Shown here: piece after piece, positions 16,318-25,316 of the stretch
How positions within the stretch are numbered: position 1 is the first letter of the stretch
Layout: every line of letters begins with the position of its first letter
Assembly (NCBI RefSeq): GCF_030700245.1
Contig: NZ_JAUYZI010000003.1
Location: 168,265-232,264 of the forward strand
Length of the DNA stretch: 64,000 bases
Source: Methylobacterium amylolyticum
GTDB taxonomy: Bacteria > Pseudomonadota > Alphaproteobacteria > Rhizobiales > Beijerinckiaceae
Reading direction: 5' to 3'
Position numbers and translations under genes: made by a program
The notes under the pieces: model-generated
What the model saw: only the letters and a program-made list of their open reading frames with translations
Databases searched by the model: none
What the model was told of the DNA's origin: nothing

Positions 16318-17274
16318 TCATCGAAGACTGCGGAGGTGGCCGGCGAAGCGGCGCATGTCGCCGGCCTTCGCAGTCAGGTCCGGGCGCCGCCGCAGGCGCC
16401 CGGCGATCCCGTAGGCGAGCGCGCGCAGGGCGAAGCCGACCCGGAGCGGCGCGGAGAAGAACGCCGGCGATGCGAGCCTGCGGCCGGAATTGCGCAGGCG
16501 GTAGACGGCGGCGAGCCCGTCGAGCCAGCGCGCCGAGCGGGTGCTGCCCGAGCCCGCTTGCGAGCCGCCCTGGAGATGGACCACGGCGATCCCCGGCAGG
16601 TAGGCGACCCGCCAGCCGGCGTCGCGCAGGCGGCAGCCCCAGTCCACGTCCTCGCCGTAGAGGAACATCGGGCTCGACAGACCGCCGATCGAGTCCACCG
16701 CCTCCCGCCGGAGCAGCAGGAACGCGCCGCACAGCCAGTCCACGTCGAGAGGCGCGCCGCCGGCCCTGAGGGCGGCCCGCGCCTGCCGGCCGGAGAGGTA
16801 GAGGCCGCGCAGGCCGAAGCGGCCCGACAGGCCGGCGGCGTGGACGAGGACCGTGAGCGGGCGCGGCTCGTAGCCCGCATCCCCCACCTGGTGGGCGCCG
16901 TCGGGGAACGTCAGCCGCGGGCCCACGGCGCCGACCTCCGGATGGGCGTCGAGATGGGCGAGCGCCGTCGCCACCGCGTCGGGGTCGCGCAGGAACGCGT
17001 CGGGATTGAGCAGCAGGATCGCCGCGCCGCGCGCCAGACCGAGCGCCAGCGCGTTGCCGCCCGCGAAGCCGTGGTTCTCGGCCTCGGCGACGAGGCGCAC
17101 CCACGGGAACTCCCGCGCCACCCGCTCGGGCGTGCCGTCCCCGGAGGCGTTGTCGACGAGGATCACCTCGTAGGGGCGGTCGATCCGGCTGGCGCGCAGC
17201 AGGCGCAGGCAGGTGTCGATGTCGGCACCCGCGTTGTAGGTGACGATCAGGACGCTGAGGCCGATCCCGCTCAT
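16318..17274 (-). CDS. Glycosyltransferase family 2 (rhamnosyltransferase-like)
   Basis: A 318-residue GT-A enzyme. LSVLIVTYNAGADIDTCL opens the protein, VDNASGDGTPE is the first acidic motif (about residue 40), and LLNPDAFLRDPD (about 88) carries the donor-side Asp. The FLYGEDVDWGCRLRDAGW block near residue 205 is characteristic of the WbbL-like GT2 subgroup. It is the last gene of the leftward wza operon. Its ATG overlaps the stop of the polymerase-like gene as ATGA, which implies translational coupling. Confidence 0.88.
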   Translation of the reverse strand: MSGIGLSVLIVTYNAGADIDTCLRLLRASRIDRPYEVILVDNASGDGTPERVAREFPWVRLVAEAENHGFAGGNALALGLARGAAILLLNPDAFLRDPDAVATALAHLDAHPEVGAVGPRLTFPDGAHQVGDAGYEPRPLTVLVHAAGLSGRFGLRGLYLSGRQARAALRAGGAPLDVDWLCGAFLLLRREAVDSIGGLSSPMFLYGEDVDWGCRLRDAGWRVAYLPGIAVVHLQGGSQAGSGSTRSARWLDGLAAVYRLRNSGRRLASPAFFSAPLRVGFALRALAYGIAGRLRRRPDLTAKAGDMRRFAGHLRSLR

Positions 17275-18899
17275 CGGGGGCTCGCTCTGCCGGGGAGGGG
17301 GGCGTCGTCCCAGGCGCGGGACGGGCGCGGCGGTGCGGGGCGTGGCGGCGCGGCGCTGAGCGGTGTGGGGCTCGGCGGCGCGGGCCGGGGCGCGTGGCGG
17401 CGCGCGTCCCGCGCCTGCGCGGCCCTGAGCCGTGCCGCCCGGACCTGCACCGCCCGCACCGCCGCGATCAGCCCGAGGCCGGTGTAGAGCAGCTCGGCGA
17501 TGCCGAGGTTCAGGCGGAAGCCCGGGTCGACGAGGCCGTGCAGCAGGTGCGCGGTCAGGCCGATCGCGCAGGAAGCGGCGATCGCCGCGAGCGGGTCGCC
17601 CACCGGCGCCCGCAGCGCCGCGCGCAGGCCGCGCGCGATCCCGACACCGAATACGGCGGCGAAGGCGGCGTAGCCCACCACCCCGACCTCGGTGAGCACG
17701 AGGATGTGGAGGTTGTGCACGACGTGGTTCGAGCGGTCGAACAGGCCCGCGAGCCGCGACAGGCCGGTCCGGTCGAGCACCGCGAACTGGTTGCCGAAGT
17801 TGTTCAGGCCAACCCCGAGGACCGGGTGCAGCTCGAACATCGCCAGGGCGGCGGCGTTGAGGGGGCCGCGCTGGGCGGCCGAGCCGCCGTCGTCGGCGGT
17901 GAGCCGCTCCCAGATCAGCGGCCCGGCGTAGATCGCCGCGACGCCGCCCGCCACCGCCAGCAGCCCCGCCGCGACCAGGCTCGGGCGGGACATGAGCCGG
18001 TCCCGGTAGACCAGGAGCAGCACCAGGGTCGCCGAGAGCGGGAAGGTCAGCCACGCGGCGCGCGAGAGCGTCAGCACCACACCGACCAGGGCCGAGAGCG
18101 CGCCGGCCGCGCCGACGAGGCGCAGGAGCGCCGGCCCGCGCGACAGGGCGAGCGCCAGCGCCAGCGGCCAGACGAACTCGTAATAGTAGCCCAGGATGTT
18201 CGGGTGGACCTTCAGGCCGCCGGCCCGGCGCTGGGCGGAGAAGTTGATGTTCTCCTCGACGATCTGCTCCTCGCCGAGGATCGACAGGCCGAGTTCGGAG
18301 CCCGAGACGTATTGCAGGCCCGCGACCAGGGTCTGGACGAGGCACAGGGCGCAGATCGCCAGCGCCAGGACCCGGATGTCGCTCCCCGACAGGTTCGAGA
18401 CGGCGACCGAGACGAGCAGCAGCCCGAGGAAGCGCCACGCGTCGAAGCCGAGCAGCGCGGTGTCGGTGGCGTTGGCGAGCGACGCCAAGCCCGCGGCGAG
18501 GAAGGCGAGTTGGGTGAGCACCAGCGGCCGGTCGATCCGCAGGACGCGGGTCCGCTCGCCGATCCCGGCCAGCTTGAAGGCGATCAGGCACAGCGCCACG
18601 AGCAGCGCCACGCTGATCGTCAGGCCCGCGCCGCCGCCGATGCTCGGCAGGTACTGGCCGACCGCCTCGAAGTGCTGGAAGAAGCTGACGTCGAGCTTGA
18701 CCGTGAGGCCCACCGCCAGAGCGACGAGGAGGAAGGGCGTCAGGCGCACCCGCTGCCCGAGGATCAGCGCGCCGACCGCCCCGCAGGCGGCCGCGAGCCC
18801 GACCGCCGCGAATTTCGGCGGCGCCGCGGCGAGCGCGATCGCCGCGGCGGCGGCGGCGAGCCCGAGGCCGGCGAGCGGCAGCGCGCGGGCGGCGCTCAT
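17271..18899 (-). CDS. O-antigen ligase/polymerase family membrane protein (Wzy-like, set A)
   Basis: The 542-residue integral membrane protein has about 11-13 helices. The large periplasmic loop contains LNAAALAMFELHPVLGVGLNNFGNQF (around residue 360), which matches the Wzy_C motif region (HP..GvG..nF). A second characteristic stretch, SNHVVHNLHILVLTEVG, follows. It should join repeat units in the periplasm or ligate the polymer. The C-terminus (about 490-542) is Ala/Pro/Arg-rich and cytoplasmic. ATG at 18899 is preferred because longer frames are low-complexity. Stop/start overlaps of 4 bp join it to both neighbours. Confidence 0.82.
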   Translation of the reverse strand: MSAARALPLAGLGLAAAAAAIALAAAPPKFAAVGLAAACGAVGALILGQRVRLTPFLLVALAVGLTVKLDVSFFQHFEAVGQYLPSIGGGAGLTISVALLVALCLIAFKLAGIGERTRVLRIDRPLVLTQLAFLAAGLASLANATDTALLGFDAWRFLGLLLVSVAVSNLSGSDIRVLALAICALCLVQTLVAGLQYVSGSELGLSILGEEQIVEENINFSAQRRAGGLKVHPNILGYYYEFVWPLALALALSRGPALLRLVGAAGALSALVGVVLTLSRAAWLTFPLSATLVLLLVYRDRLMSRPSLVAAGLLAVAGGVAAIYAGPLIWERLTADDGGSAAQRGPLNAAALAMFELHPVLGVGLNNFGNQFAVLDRTGLSRLAGLFDRSNHVVHNLHILVLTEVGVVGYAAFAAVFGVGIARGLRAALRAPVGDPLAAIAASCAIGLTAHLLHGLVDPGFRLNLGIAELLYTGLGLIAAVRAVQVRAARLRAAQARDARRHAPRPAPPSPTPLSAAPPRPAPPRPSRAWDDAPLPGRASPR

Positions 18900-19546
18900 C
18901 CGAGCCACCGGTAGAGCCAGCGCGGGATCGGTCGGCGGGTGCGGTTGAGGACCACGCCGAGCGGCGCGCCCCCCGCCGCCTTGAGGTCGGCGAGCGCCCG
19001 CCGCGCCACGGCGCGCCGGGTGCGCTCGGCGCCGATCACCACCACGAACCCGTCGACGAACGGCGCCAGGGCCGCCGCGTCGCCGATCTCGGTGATCGGC
19101 TCGCAATCGAGAATCGCGAGGTCGAAGCGCGCATCGACCAGGGCCAGGAAATCCTCGACGCGGCCATCGTCGAGGGTCGCCCGCCGGATCGCCCCGGGGC
19201 TGCCCGCCGGCACGACGCTGAGCCGTTCGGCGACCCGGTGGACGCCCCGGCCCGGGGCCACGTCGCCCGCGACGATGTCGGCGAAGCCCGGCCGCTCGCG
19301 CAGGCCGTAGGCGGCAGCAAGGGCTGGCCGCGACCAGTTCGCCTCGATCAGGACGACCGCGCGGCCGCGGCGGGCGTAGGCGCCGGCGATCTCGCGGCTG
19401 AAGGTGGTCACCCCCTCGCCGGCCTGGACCGCGGTGACGCCGACGCGGCGCAGGCGGCTCTCGTGCCGGGCGAGCTGGACCAGCGCCGGCTCGATCACGC
19501 CGGGGTCGATCGCCGGGGTGGCGGGGGCGGCCGGAAATGCGGTCAT
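18896..19546 (-). CDS. CpsD/BY-kinase-like ATPase with degenerate nucleotide site
   Basis: The 216-residue product has the fold signature of the cytoplasmic partner of Wzz/GumC proteins (CpsD/CapB, BY-kinase family). The Walker A segment reads AGEGVTTFS: the invariant Lys of GEGK(S/T)T is Val. The Walker A' segment reads VVLIEANWSRP where the family has DxDxxRP. The Walker B region FDLAILDCEPI keeps its Asp. The usual C-terminal Tyr cluster is reduced to a single Tyr in RWLYRWLG. I infer a non-catalytic or regulatory role in chain-length control. It is in the wza operon, overlapping both neighbours by 4 bp. Confidence 0.75.
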   Translation of the reverse strand: MTAFPAAPATPAIDPGVIEPALVQLARHESRLRRVGVTAVQAGEGVTTFSREIAGAYARRGRAVVLIEANWSRPALAAAYGLRERPGFADIVAGDVAPGRGVHRVAERLSVVPAGSPGAIRRATLDDGRVEDFLALVDARFDLAILDCEPITEIGDAAALAPFVDGFVVVIGAERTRRAVARRALADLKAAGGAPLGVVLNRTRRPIPRWLYRWLG

Positions 19547-21114
19547 GCGGCGGCTCGGCGGAGCGGCGCGGCCCGGCCGGGGCCGGGCTCGCGGGGGGCG
19601 GGCTGGAGGGGCACGGCGGCGAGCACGGGCACGCGCAGCGAGCGCGCGACCTCGGAGGCGCTGCGGTAGGTCTGCGCCAGGATCTCGGCGAGCGCGGCGT
19701 AGGCCAGGGCAGCCAGCAACCCGAGGCCCGCGGCGAGCCCGAGGATCAGCGGCCGGTTCGGCCCGGACGGCATCCGCGGCGGCACCGCGCGGGCGACGAG
19801 GGCGGAGGAGGTGACGGTCTGCGCGTCGAGGCCCGAGCCGGTCTTCAGCGCGTCGATGCGCTTGCGCGTCTCGGCGATCTCGTCGGTGAGCAGGCCCTTC
19901 TGCTGCACCAGCCTTCCGTAGGCCAAAGCCGCGTCGCTCTGGCCGATCGCGGCCGTGCGGCGGCTCGCCTCGACCGCCGAGATCGCGCGGATCTTCTCGG
20001 CGAGCACCGCGAGGCGGGCGGTGTCGGCGGCGATCAGCGCCCCGTACTTCTGGCGCGCGAGCGCCGCGAGGTCGTGCTCCAGCCGCGCGAGTTCGGGGGC
20101 GGCCGGGCGGAAGCGGGTGGCGAGCTCCGCGCGCTTGGTGCGCAGCTCGGCCCAGCGCTGGTCGAAGGCCGAGACCGTCGGGTCGGCGTCCGCGGGCGTC
20201 GGCTGCCAGCGGTCGGGCCCGAGTTCGCGGGTGCGCCGGAGCCGGGTCTCGATGCCCTCCCGCTCGATCTGCGCCGCCGACTTCTGCCGGGCGAGGTCGG
20301 AGAGCGTGCTCAGGTCGTTGCGCTGCTCGATCTCGAAGCTCGCGGTGTTGCTGCCCTTCAGGTAGGTCGCGAGCTGCGCGTCGATCGTCGCGAGGTCGGC
20401 GCGGGCCCGGTCCAGCTTCTCCTGGTAGAACGAGGCGGGCGTCTCGTCGGCGTAGACCTCGACGTGGCGGCGCTTGTAGGCGTCGAGCAGGCGGTTGAGG
20501 GCCTGGGCCGCGAAGGTCGGGTCGGTCCACGTGAAGCCCGTGAGGATCACGTCCGTCTCCTTGACGAACACGACCTTGAAGGCGGCGCGGTAGGCCTCAT
20601 AGAGCTTCTCGTCGGGGCTGAGGTGGCGCAGCAGGCCCACCGCCTCGAAGGGCACCCGCACCGTGTCCACCACCCAGGTCTTGACCGCCTTGGCCGCCCG
20701 CAGGGCCTGCCGGCCCTGGTAGACCAGCCAGTCGTACCAGTCGGCGGGCGGGGGGCCGAGGTCGCCGGTCGGGGTGATCGCCTTGAGCGCCGCGAACTCG
20801 TCGCGCACGATGCTCGGGTCGCGCAGGATCTCGATCTCGTTGTTCACGTTCTGCGCGCGCTCGGAGAACATGTAGTTCTGGTTGGCCCCGCCCACGGCCT
20901 GCGCGCCGGACTTCTCGCGCCCGAGACGGACGATCAGCTTGGCGTCGGCGGTGTACTCGGCCGGCGTCACCAGCAGGTAGCCGGCCGCGCCGAGCAGGGC
21001 GGCGAGGACGATCAGCAGCATCGCCCGGAGGTGCCGGAACAGGGCCGCGAGCAGATCGCGCAGGTCGAAGGCGGGGGCCGCTTCCGCCTCCTCGGGGGCG
21101 TCGGCGGCGGTCAC
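19543..21114 (-). CDS. Wzz/GumC-type chain-length determinant (set A)
   Basis: The 523-residue protein has an N-terminal membrane segment at about residues 31-50, a long periplasmic part with coiled-coil stretches (about 220-430, rich in Ala/Arg/Glu heptads), and a second membrane segment at about 460-485. It ends in a cytoplasmic tail with EVARSLRVPVLAAVPL, as in Wzz proteins that contact a separate CpsD kinase. It should control polymer length and export together with Wza. The start is GTG at 21114, overlapping the wza stop (GTGA). Lys/Asp-rich segments near 150-190 are compatible with the GNVR family. Confidence 0.85.
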   Translation of the reverse strand: MTAADAPEEAEAAPAFDLRDLLAALFRHLRAMLLIVLAALLGAAGYLLVTPAEYTADAKLIVRLGREKSGAQAVGGANQNYMFSERAQNVNNEIEILRDPSIVRDEFAALKAITPTGDLGPPPADWYDWLVYQGRQALRAAKAVKTWVVDTVRVPFEAVGLLRHLSPDEKLYEAYRAAFKVVFVKETDVILTGFTWTDPTFAAQALNRLLDAYKRRHVEVYADETPASFYQEKLDRARADLATIDAQLATYLKGSNTASFEIEQRNDLSTLSDLARQKSAAQIEREGIETRLRRTRELGPDRWQPTPADADPTVSAFDQRWAELRTKRAELATRFRPAAPELARLEHDLAALARQKYGALIAADTARLAVLAEKIRAISAVEASRRTAAIGQSDAALAYGRLVQQKGLLTDEIAETRKRIDALKTGSGLDAQTVTSSALVARAVPPRMPSGPNRPLILGLAAGLGLLAALAYAALAEILAQTYRSASEVARSLRVPVLAAVPLQPAPREPGPGRAAPLRRAAA

Positions 21115-22307
21115 GTGCCGGACCTCACGGTGGCGCTGGTCGGGGTGCTGGCCGAGGGCCCGGTGATGTAGTTCACACCGAAGCCGGTGCCGTTGAACAG
21201 CAGGATCTGGCGGACCACGAGGTCGACGGCGCGCGCGGTCTTGGCCAGGAACGAGGGCGGCACGTAGACCGTGGCGTTCGGCGGCACGATGATCGCGTCG
21301 GCGAGCCCCGGCCGGCCGATATCGACGGTCTGCACCGTGCCCGCGGCCCCGGTGTCGAAGCGGATGATGCGCACCGCCTCGCCCGCCGCGGTCGGCAGCG
21401 TGCCGCCGGCCGAGCCGAGAACCTGCGCCAGGGTGCGCGGCCCGGTGAGGGTGACGGGGCCCGGGGCGCGGACCTCGCCAAACACCATCGTGTTGGCGGG
21501 CACGAGGCTCGCGAGCCGGACGCTCGTCGAGACCGCCGCGAGATTGTGCCGGTAGGCGGCGTTCAGCGAGGCCGCGATCTCGCCGACGGTGCGGCCGGCC
21601 GCCTGCACCGCGGGGACCATCGGCAGGTTGATCTTGCCGTCCGGCTCGATGGCGAGCGTCCGGATCCGGCCGCCGTCGGCCCGCTGGGTCAGGTCGCGGA
21701 AGTCGTCGGTCGCGGTGTGGAACCGGCGCAGCATCACCGTGACGACGGGGTCGATCAGCACGTCGTCGTAGGTGGCCCGGATCAGCGCGGCGGCCGCCTC
21801 CGGGGTCAGGCCGGCGACCCGGATGCCGTTCTTGCCGGGCAGGGAGATGCGGCCGTCGGGCCGCACGATCACCGTGCGGTTGTATTCGGGGTGGGTGCGG
21901 AAATCGACCTCGAACTCGTCGCTTGGATTCAATCTGTAGTTGGGTTGAACCGTGCTGGAATTGATCAGGAACGAGACTTCGAGGGTGTCGCCGACATTGG
22001 CCCGGTAATGGGCGAGGCCGAGGCGCATGGTGCGGCCGACCTCCTCCTCGGCGGCGGCGGCGAGGCCCGGAGGCAGCTCCGCTTGGATCGACCCGGTCCG
22101 GGTCACGTCCGGGACGCCCGCGCGCGCATCCTGGCGGGGGCGCGCCGTCACGCAGCCCGCGAGCAGCGGCGCGCAGGCCGCCAGCATCAGGAGGGCGGCG
22201 CGGCGCCGGGCGGGCCCGGCTCGATCCGGTCCGGCGCCTGCGGGCGCGCGCAGGGAGGCCGCACCGGGGATGACAGACAGGGAACGCGTCATCGACCTCA
22301 GCCGCAT
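21111..22307 (-). CDS. Polysaccharide export lipoprotein (Wza/GumB-like)
   Basis: A product of about 398 residues with a signal sequence and lipobox (LLAGC, Cys52; an alternative LAAC lies seven residues earlier). The n-region before the hydrophobic core is unusually long, so the real start could be downstream, for example the ATG at 22292. Domains are a Poly_export domain (about 120-200, with RTVIVRPDGRISLPG) and SLBB-like repeats (MVFGEVRAPGPVTLTGPRTLAQVL, about 285). It forms the outer-membrane export channel. It is the first gene of the operon wza-wzz-cpsD-wzy-GT2 and defines the set A export route. No second Wza was found in the window. Confidence 0.85.
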   Translation of the reverse strand: MRLRSMTRSLSVIPGAASLRAPAGAGPDRAGPARRRAALLMLAACAPLLAGCVTARPRQDARAGVPDVTRTGSIQAELPPGLAAAAEEEVGRTMRLGLAHYRANVGDTLEVSFLINSSTVQPNYRLNPSDEFEVDFRTHPEYNRTVIVRPDGRISLPGKNGIRVAGLTPEAAAALIRATYDDVLIDPVVTVMLRRFHTATDDFRDLTQRADGGRIRTLAIEPDGKINLPMVPAVQAAGRTVGEIAASLNAAYRHNLAAVSTSVRLASLVPANTMVFGEVRAPGPVTLTGPRTLAQVLGSAGGTLPTAAGEAVRIIRFDTGAAGTVQTVDIGRPGLADAIIVPPNATVYVPPSFLAKTARAVDLVVRQILLFNGTGFGVNYITGPSASTPTSATVRSGT

Positions 22308-22493
22308 CAAGCTCGAAGCACCGGCGCGACTACAACCCTTGGTCGAACCGTTCGGGTTGGTACAATCGTCGAGCTTGGTTAACGAGGCTTAAATCCAGGC
22401 CGGGTATCTTCTATCATAAGTTGCGGATGTCGATCCGGTGCAGAGTGCCGAGCGGCCGCGCGCCGCGGCGCGGACCGGCGGCTCCGTGCGGCG

Positions 22494-22527
22494 TCACTTG
22501 GCTTGCGGCATCACTTGGCCTGCGGCG
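22494..22527 (+). repeat. 17-bp tandem duplication at a stop codon
   Basis: Two 17-base units (TCACTTGGCTTGCGGCA and TCACTTGGCCTGCGGCG) lie head to tail at the 3' end of the leftward glycosyltransferase gene. The stop codon on the minus strand is part of the unit, so a second copy of the gene's last codons and stop lies just past the real end. Confidence 0.85.
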
Positions 22528-23662
22528 TCGCCACGGCGAAGGCCGGCCGCCGCGCGCCGCGCCGGGCGAGGGCGGTGCGGTAGGCGGCCACGAGGCCGCC
22601 ATGGGTGCGCTCGACCGCAAACACCTCGCGGAACCGGTGCGCCCCGCGACGGCCCATCCGCGGCAGGTCCAGGGTCGCGGCGCGGCGCAGGGCCGCCACC
22701 AGCCCCGGCGTGTCCGACGAGGCGCACAGGATGCCGGTCTCGCCGTCGACGACGATCTCCTCCAGCGCTCCCGTGCGGAAGGCGAGGACCGGGCGGCCCG
22801 CCCGCATGGCTTCGAGCGCCACGAGCCCGAATCCCTCCCAGCGCGAGGGCATCACCACGATGTCGGCCCAGGCGTACTCCTCCTCGATCCGCTCCCGCGA
22901 CATCCAGCCGAGGACCGCGACGTTGCCCGGCAGGCCTCCGGGCTCCTCGCGCCCGACCACCTGCGCGCCGACCAGCCGGACCGTGACCGCCTCCGCCAGT
23001 TCCGCGGCCGCCGCGACGAGGAGGTCGTAGCCCTTCTGCCGGTCGAGCCGGCCGACGAACAGGACGCGCAGGCCGGCTTTCGCGCGCGGCTCGGCGGATC
23101 GGCCAGGGCGCGACGGCCCGCGCGCCGCGGAGAGCCCGTTGCGCACCAGGGCGAGCCGGCCGGCATCGACCCGGGAGGCGCGCGCCGCGTCGTGCTCGCT
23201 CTCGGAGATGCACACGACCTGGTCGGACAGCCCGGCGAGCAGCCGCTCGACGAGGCGGGTGAGGGCCCGGCTCGGCCGGGAGACCTCCCGGGAGAAGGCC
23301 CAGCCGTGCGGGCAGTAGACCACGGCCGGGCGGCCCGGCATCAGCGCCAGCAGCGGCCGCAGCACCGCGCCCGCGAAGGTCGAGTGCAGGTGCACCACGT
23401 CCGGACGGTGGCGCACGACCTCGCGCAGGCCCGCGAAGGCCATGGCCGCGAAGCCCTGCGCGGTCCGGCCGCGGCCGCCGAACGTCACGACGGCCGCGTC
23501 GGGGATGTCGCGGAGGTCGGCGCGATGGTGGGCGGGGACGACGTAGACGACGTTCCGCGCTCCGAACTCGGCCGCTTGCAGCGGGTGCAACTCGGTGAGG
23601 TACGTCGCGATGCCGCCGCGGACGGTCTCGGCGATGTGCAGGACGCGTAAGGTGCTCACCAT
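22511..23662 (-). CDS. Glycosyltransferase family 4
   Basis: A 383-residue GT-B enzyme. LRVLHIAETVRGGIATYL at the N-terminus, the CISESEHDAA acceptor-domain end (about 155), LRVLFVGRLDRQKGYDLLV (about 195) and the donor motif PSRWEGFGLVALEAMRAG (about 280) are complete. The acceptor domain with VHLHSTFAGAVLRPLL resembles Gly-rich GT4 enzymes of capsule and EPS loci. It is a separate leftward gene about 200 bases upstream of wza and could share the wza transcript. It starts at ATG 23662, with no strong ribosome site. Confidence 0.88.
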   Translation of the reverse strand: MVSTLRVLHIAETVRGGIATYLTELHPLQAAEFGARNVVYVVPAHHRADLRDIPDAAVVTFGGRGRTAQGFAAMAFAGLREVVRHRPDVVHLHSTFAGAVLRPLLALMPGRPAVVYCPHGWAFSREVSRPSRALTRLVERLLAGLSDQVVCISESEHDAARASRVDAGRLALVRNGLSAARGPSRPGRSAEPRAKAGLRVLFVGRLDRQKGYDLLVAAAAELAEAVTVRLVGAQVVGREEPGGLPGNVAVLGWMSRERIEEEYAWADIVVMPSRWEGFGLVALEAMRAGRPVLAFRTGALEEIVVDGETGILCASSDTPGLVAALRRAATLDLPRMGRRGAHRFREVFAVERTHGGLVAAYRTALARRGARRPAFAVATPQAK

Positions 23663-24194
23663 CCCGATACTAAACTCACAGTTGTAAAACGCGACTTTCC
23701 AGGGCCGCGCTCCGCCCGGGCTGTACGGAGCATGACCGGACTTTTAGGGATTTTTAACTTGCATCGACCGGGCCGCTGCACCACCGGGTAGAACTACCCA
23801 GGTCGTGGCGCGTACACACCGGCGCATAGTCCGGGCGCCAGGGCTCTTCATCGTCCGGGCCGCGGCGTTGTACAGACGGGCGTCCTATTGCGGTGGTCGA
23901 GGGGGCTATTTCCCCGCGCCGGTCCGTCAGGGGGGCGGGGCCCGGCGTCCGGCGCCTGCCCGCCTCAGCCGGTAACCTGCTCGGCGGAGGCGCAACGTAG
24001 AATGAAGGCCGGCGTCGCGGCGCACCCGCATCCGCCGAACCGGTCTCCCGCCCGGCGTCGAGCGCCCTAACCGGATCGCAAGGCCGGCCGGCTAGACAGC
24101 GCTCCGCTCCGCCGCGCGGACAGTCCCCACGGGCCGCCCCCGCGGGCCGCGCTTCCCGGTCGCGCCTTCCCCGGCGCCCCATCGCAGGTGCCCC
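23663..24194. other. Long divergent intergenic region within the polysaccharide locus
   Basis: These 532 bases lie between two outward-facing GT4 genes. The left quarter is AT-richer (TTTTAGGGATTTTTAACTTGC at about 23734-23762) and probably holds promoters. It contains a short perfect inverted repeat at 23786-23799. The right half is GC-rich and shows no gene: a 60-codon frame at 23888 has no ribosome site and an Arg/Pro-rich product, so I do not call it. Confidence 0.5.
23786..23799. promoter_or_regulatory. Perfect dyad, possible operator
   Basis: GGGTAG-AA-CTACCC is a perfect 6-bp dyad with a 2-base centre. It is flanked by ACC on the left and, after one extra base, GGT on the right. The overall look is similar in length and ends to LuxR-type boxes, but the match is not exact. 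It lies about 125 bases upstream of the leftward GT4 start. Confidence 0.35.
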
Positions 24195-25316
24195 ATGCTC
24201 GCGCGCGACGGGACGACCGTGTTCCTCAACGGCCGCTTCCTCACCCAGTCCCTCACCGGCGTCCAGCGCTACGCGGCCGAGATCGTGGGCGCCCTCGACC
24301 GCCGGATCGCGGCCGGGGCGGTGCCCGCGCCGCTGGCGGGGGCGCGGTGGGTGCTGCTGACGCCGGACAGCGCCCGGCACGCCCTGCCGCTCGCCGCCGT
24401 GACGACGCGCCGCGTCGGTCGTCTGCGCGGCCACGCCTGGGACCAGGTCGAGCTGGCCTGGGCGGCGCGGAGCGGGCAACTCGTCAGCCTCGCGAATTCC
24501 GGCCCGGTGGCGCACCGGCGCCACACGGTGGTGCTGCACGACGCGCAGGTGTTCCGGCACCCGGAATTCTTCGGCCGCGCCTACCGGCTGGCCCATGGCG
24601 GGCTCGGGCATGCTTTGGCGCGCACGGCCCGGCTCGCCACGGTCTCCGCCTTCTCCCGCGGCGAACTCGCGCAGGTGCTGCGGGTGCCGCCGGAGCGGAT
24701 CGCGGTGGTGCCTAACAGCGCCGAGCACTTCGCCCGCGTGGCGCCGGAGCCCGCGATCCTCGGCGAGCTGGATCTCGCCGGTCGGCGGTTCTTCCTGGTG
24801 CTCGGCAACCTGCGCGCGAACAAGAATCTCGCCGTCGCCCTCGCGGCCCTGCGGCACGTGCCGGATCCGGACCTGCGCCTCGTGGTCGTCGGCGAGGGCA
24901 ATGCCCGGGTGTTCGGCGGCTACCTCGCCGGCCTCGATCTCGCCCGCGATCCCCGGGTGATCCTGGCGGGCCGGCGCAGCGATGGCGAGGTCGCCGTACT
25001 GTTCGGCGCCGCCCAGGCCCTGGTCTTTCCGAGCCTGTACGAGGGGTTCGGCGTGCCGCCCCTTGAGGCGATGACCTGCGGCTGCCCGGTGATCGCCTCC
25101 ACCGCCTCGGCCGTGCGCGAGGTGTGCGGCGACGCGGCGGCCTACTTCGACCCGCACGACGCGGCGGCCCTGGCCGGGCTGATGCGGGCGCGCCTCGATG
25201 CGGGCCCCCCCGACGCGGCCCTGCGCGCGCGCCAGGACGCCCGGGTCGCCGCCTATGCCTGGGACCGCTCGGCCCGCAGCCTGCTCGCGCTCCTGGCCGA
25301 GCCCCGGGCAGGCTGA
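24195..25316 (+). CDS. Glycosyltransferase family 4
   Basis: A 373-residue GT-B enzyme with a complete donor domain: FFLVLGNLRANKNLAVALAAL (about 200), VVVGEGNARVFGG, and the EX7E-type PSLYEGFGVPPLEAMTCG (about 282). The N-terminal TGVQRYAAEIVGAL block is the glycine loop region of mannosyltransferase-like GT4 proteins. It is transcribed alone and rightward, and its last 64 bases overlap the convergent flippase gene. No membrane segment is seen. Sugar specificity cannot be read. Confidence 0.88.
   Translation: MLARDGTTVFLNGRFLTQSLTGVQRYAAEIVGALDRRIAAGAVPAPLAGARWVLLTPDSARHALPLAAVTTRRVGRLRGHAWDQVELAWAARSGQLVSLANSGPVAHRRHTVVLHDAQVFRHPEFFGRAYRLAHGGLGHALARTARLATVSAFSRGELAQVLRVPPERIAVVPNSAEHFARVAPEPAILGELDLAGRRFFLVLGNLRANKNLAVALAALRHVPDPDLRLVVVGEGNARVFGGYLAGLDLARDPRVILAGRRSDGEVAVLFGAAQALVFPSLYEGFGVPPLEAMTCGCPVIASTASAVREVCGDAAAYFDPHDAAALAGLMRARLDAGPPDAALRARQDARVAAYAWDRSARSLLALLAEPRAG

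Noticed and set aside
23888..24070. 60-codon plus-strand frame in the large intergenic region
   Set aside because: No ribosome site, Arg/Pro-rich composition, no resemblance to known small proteins.
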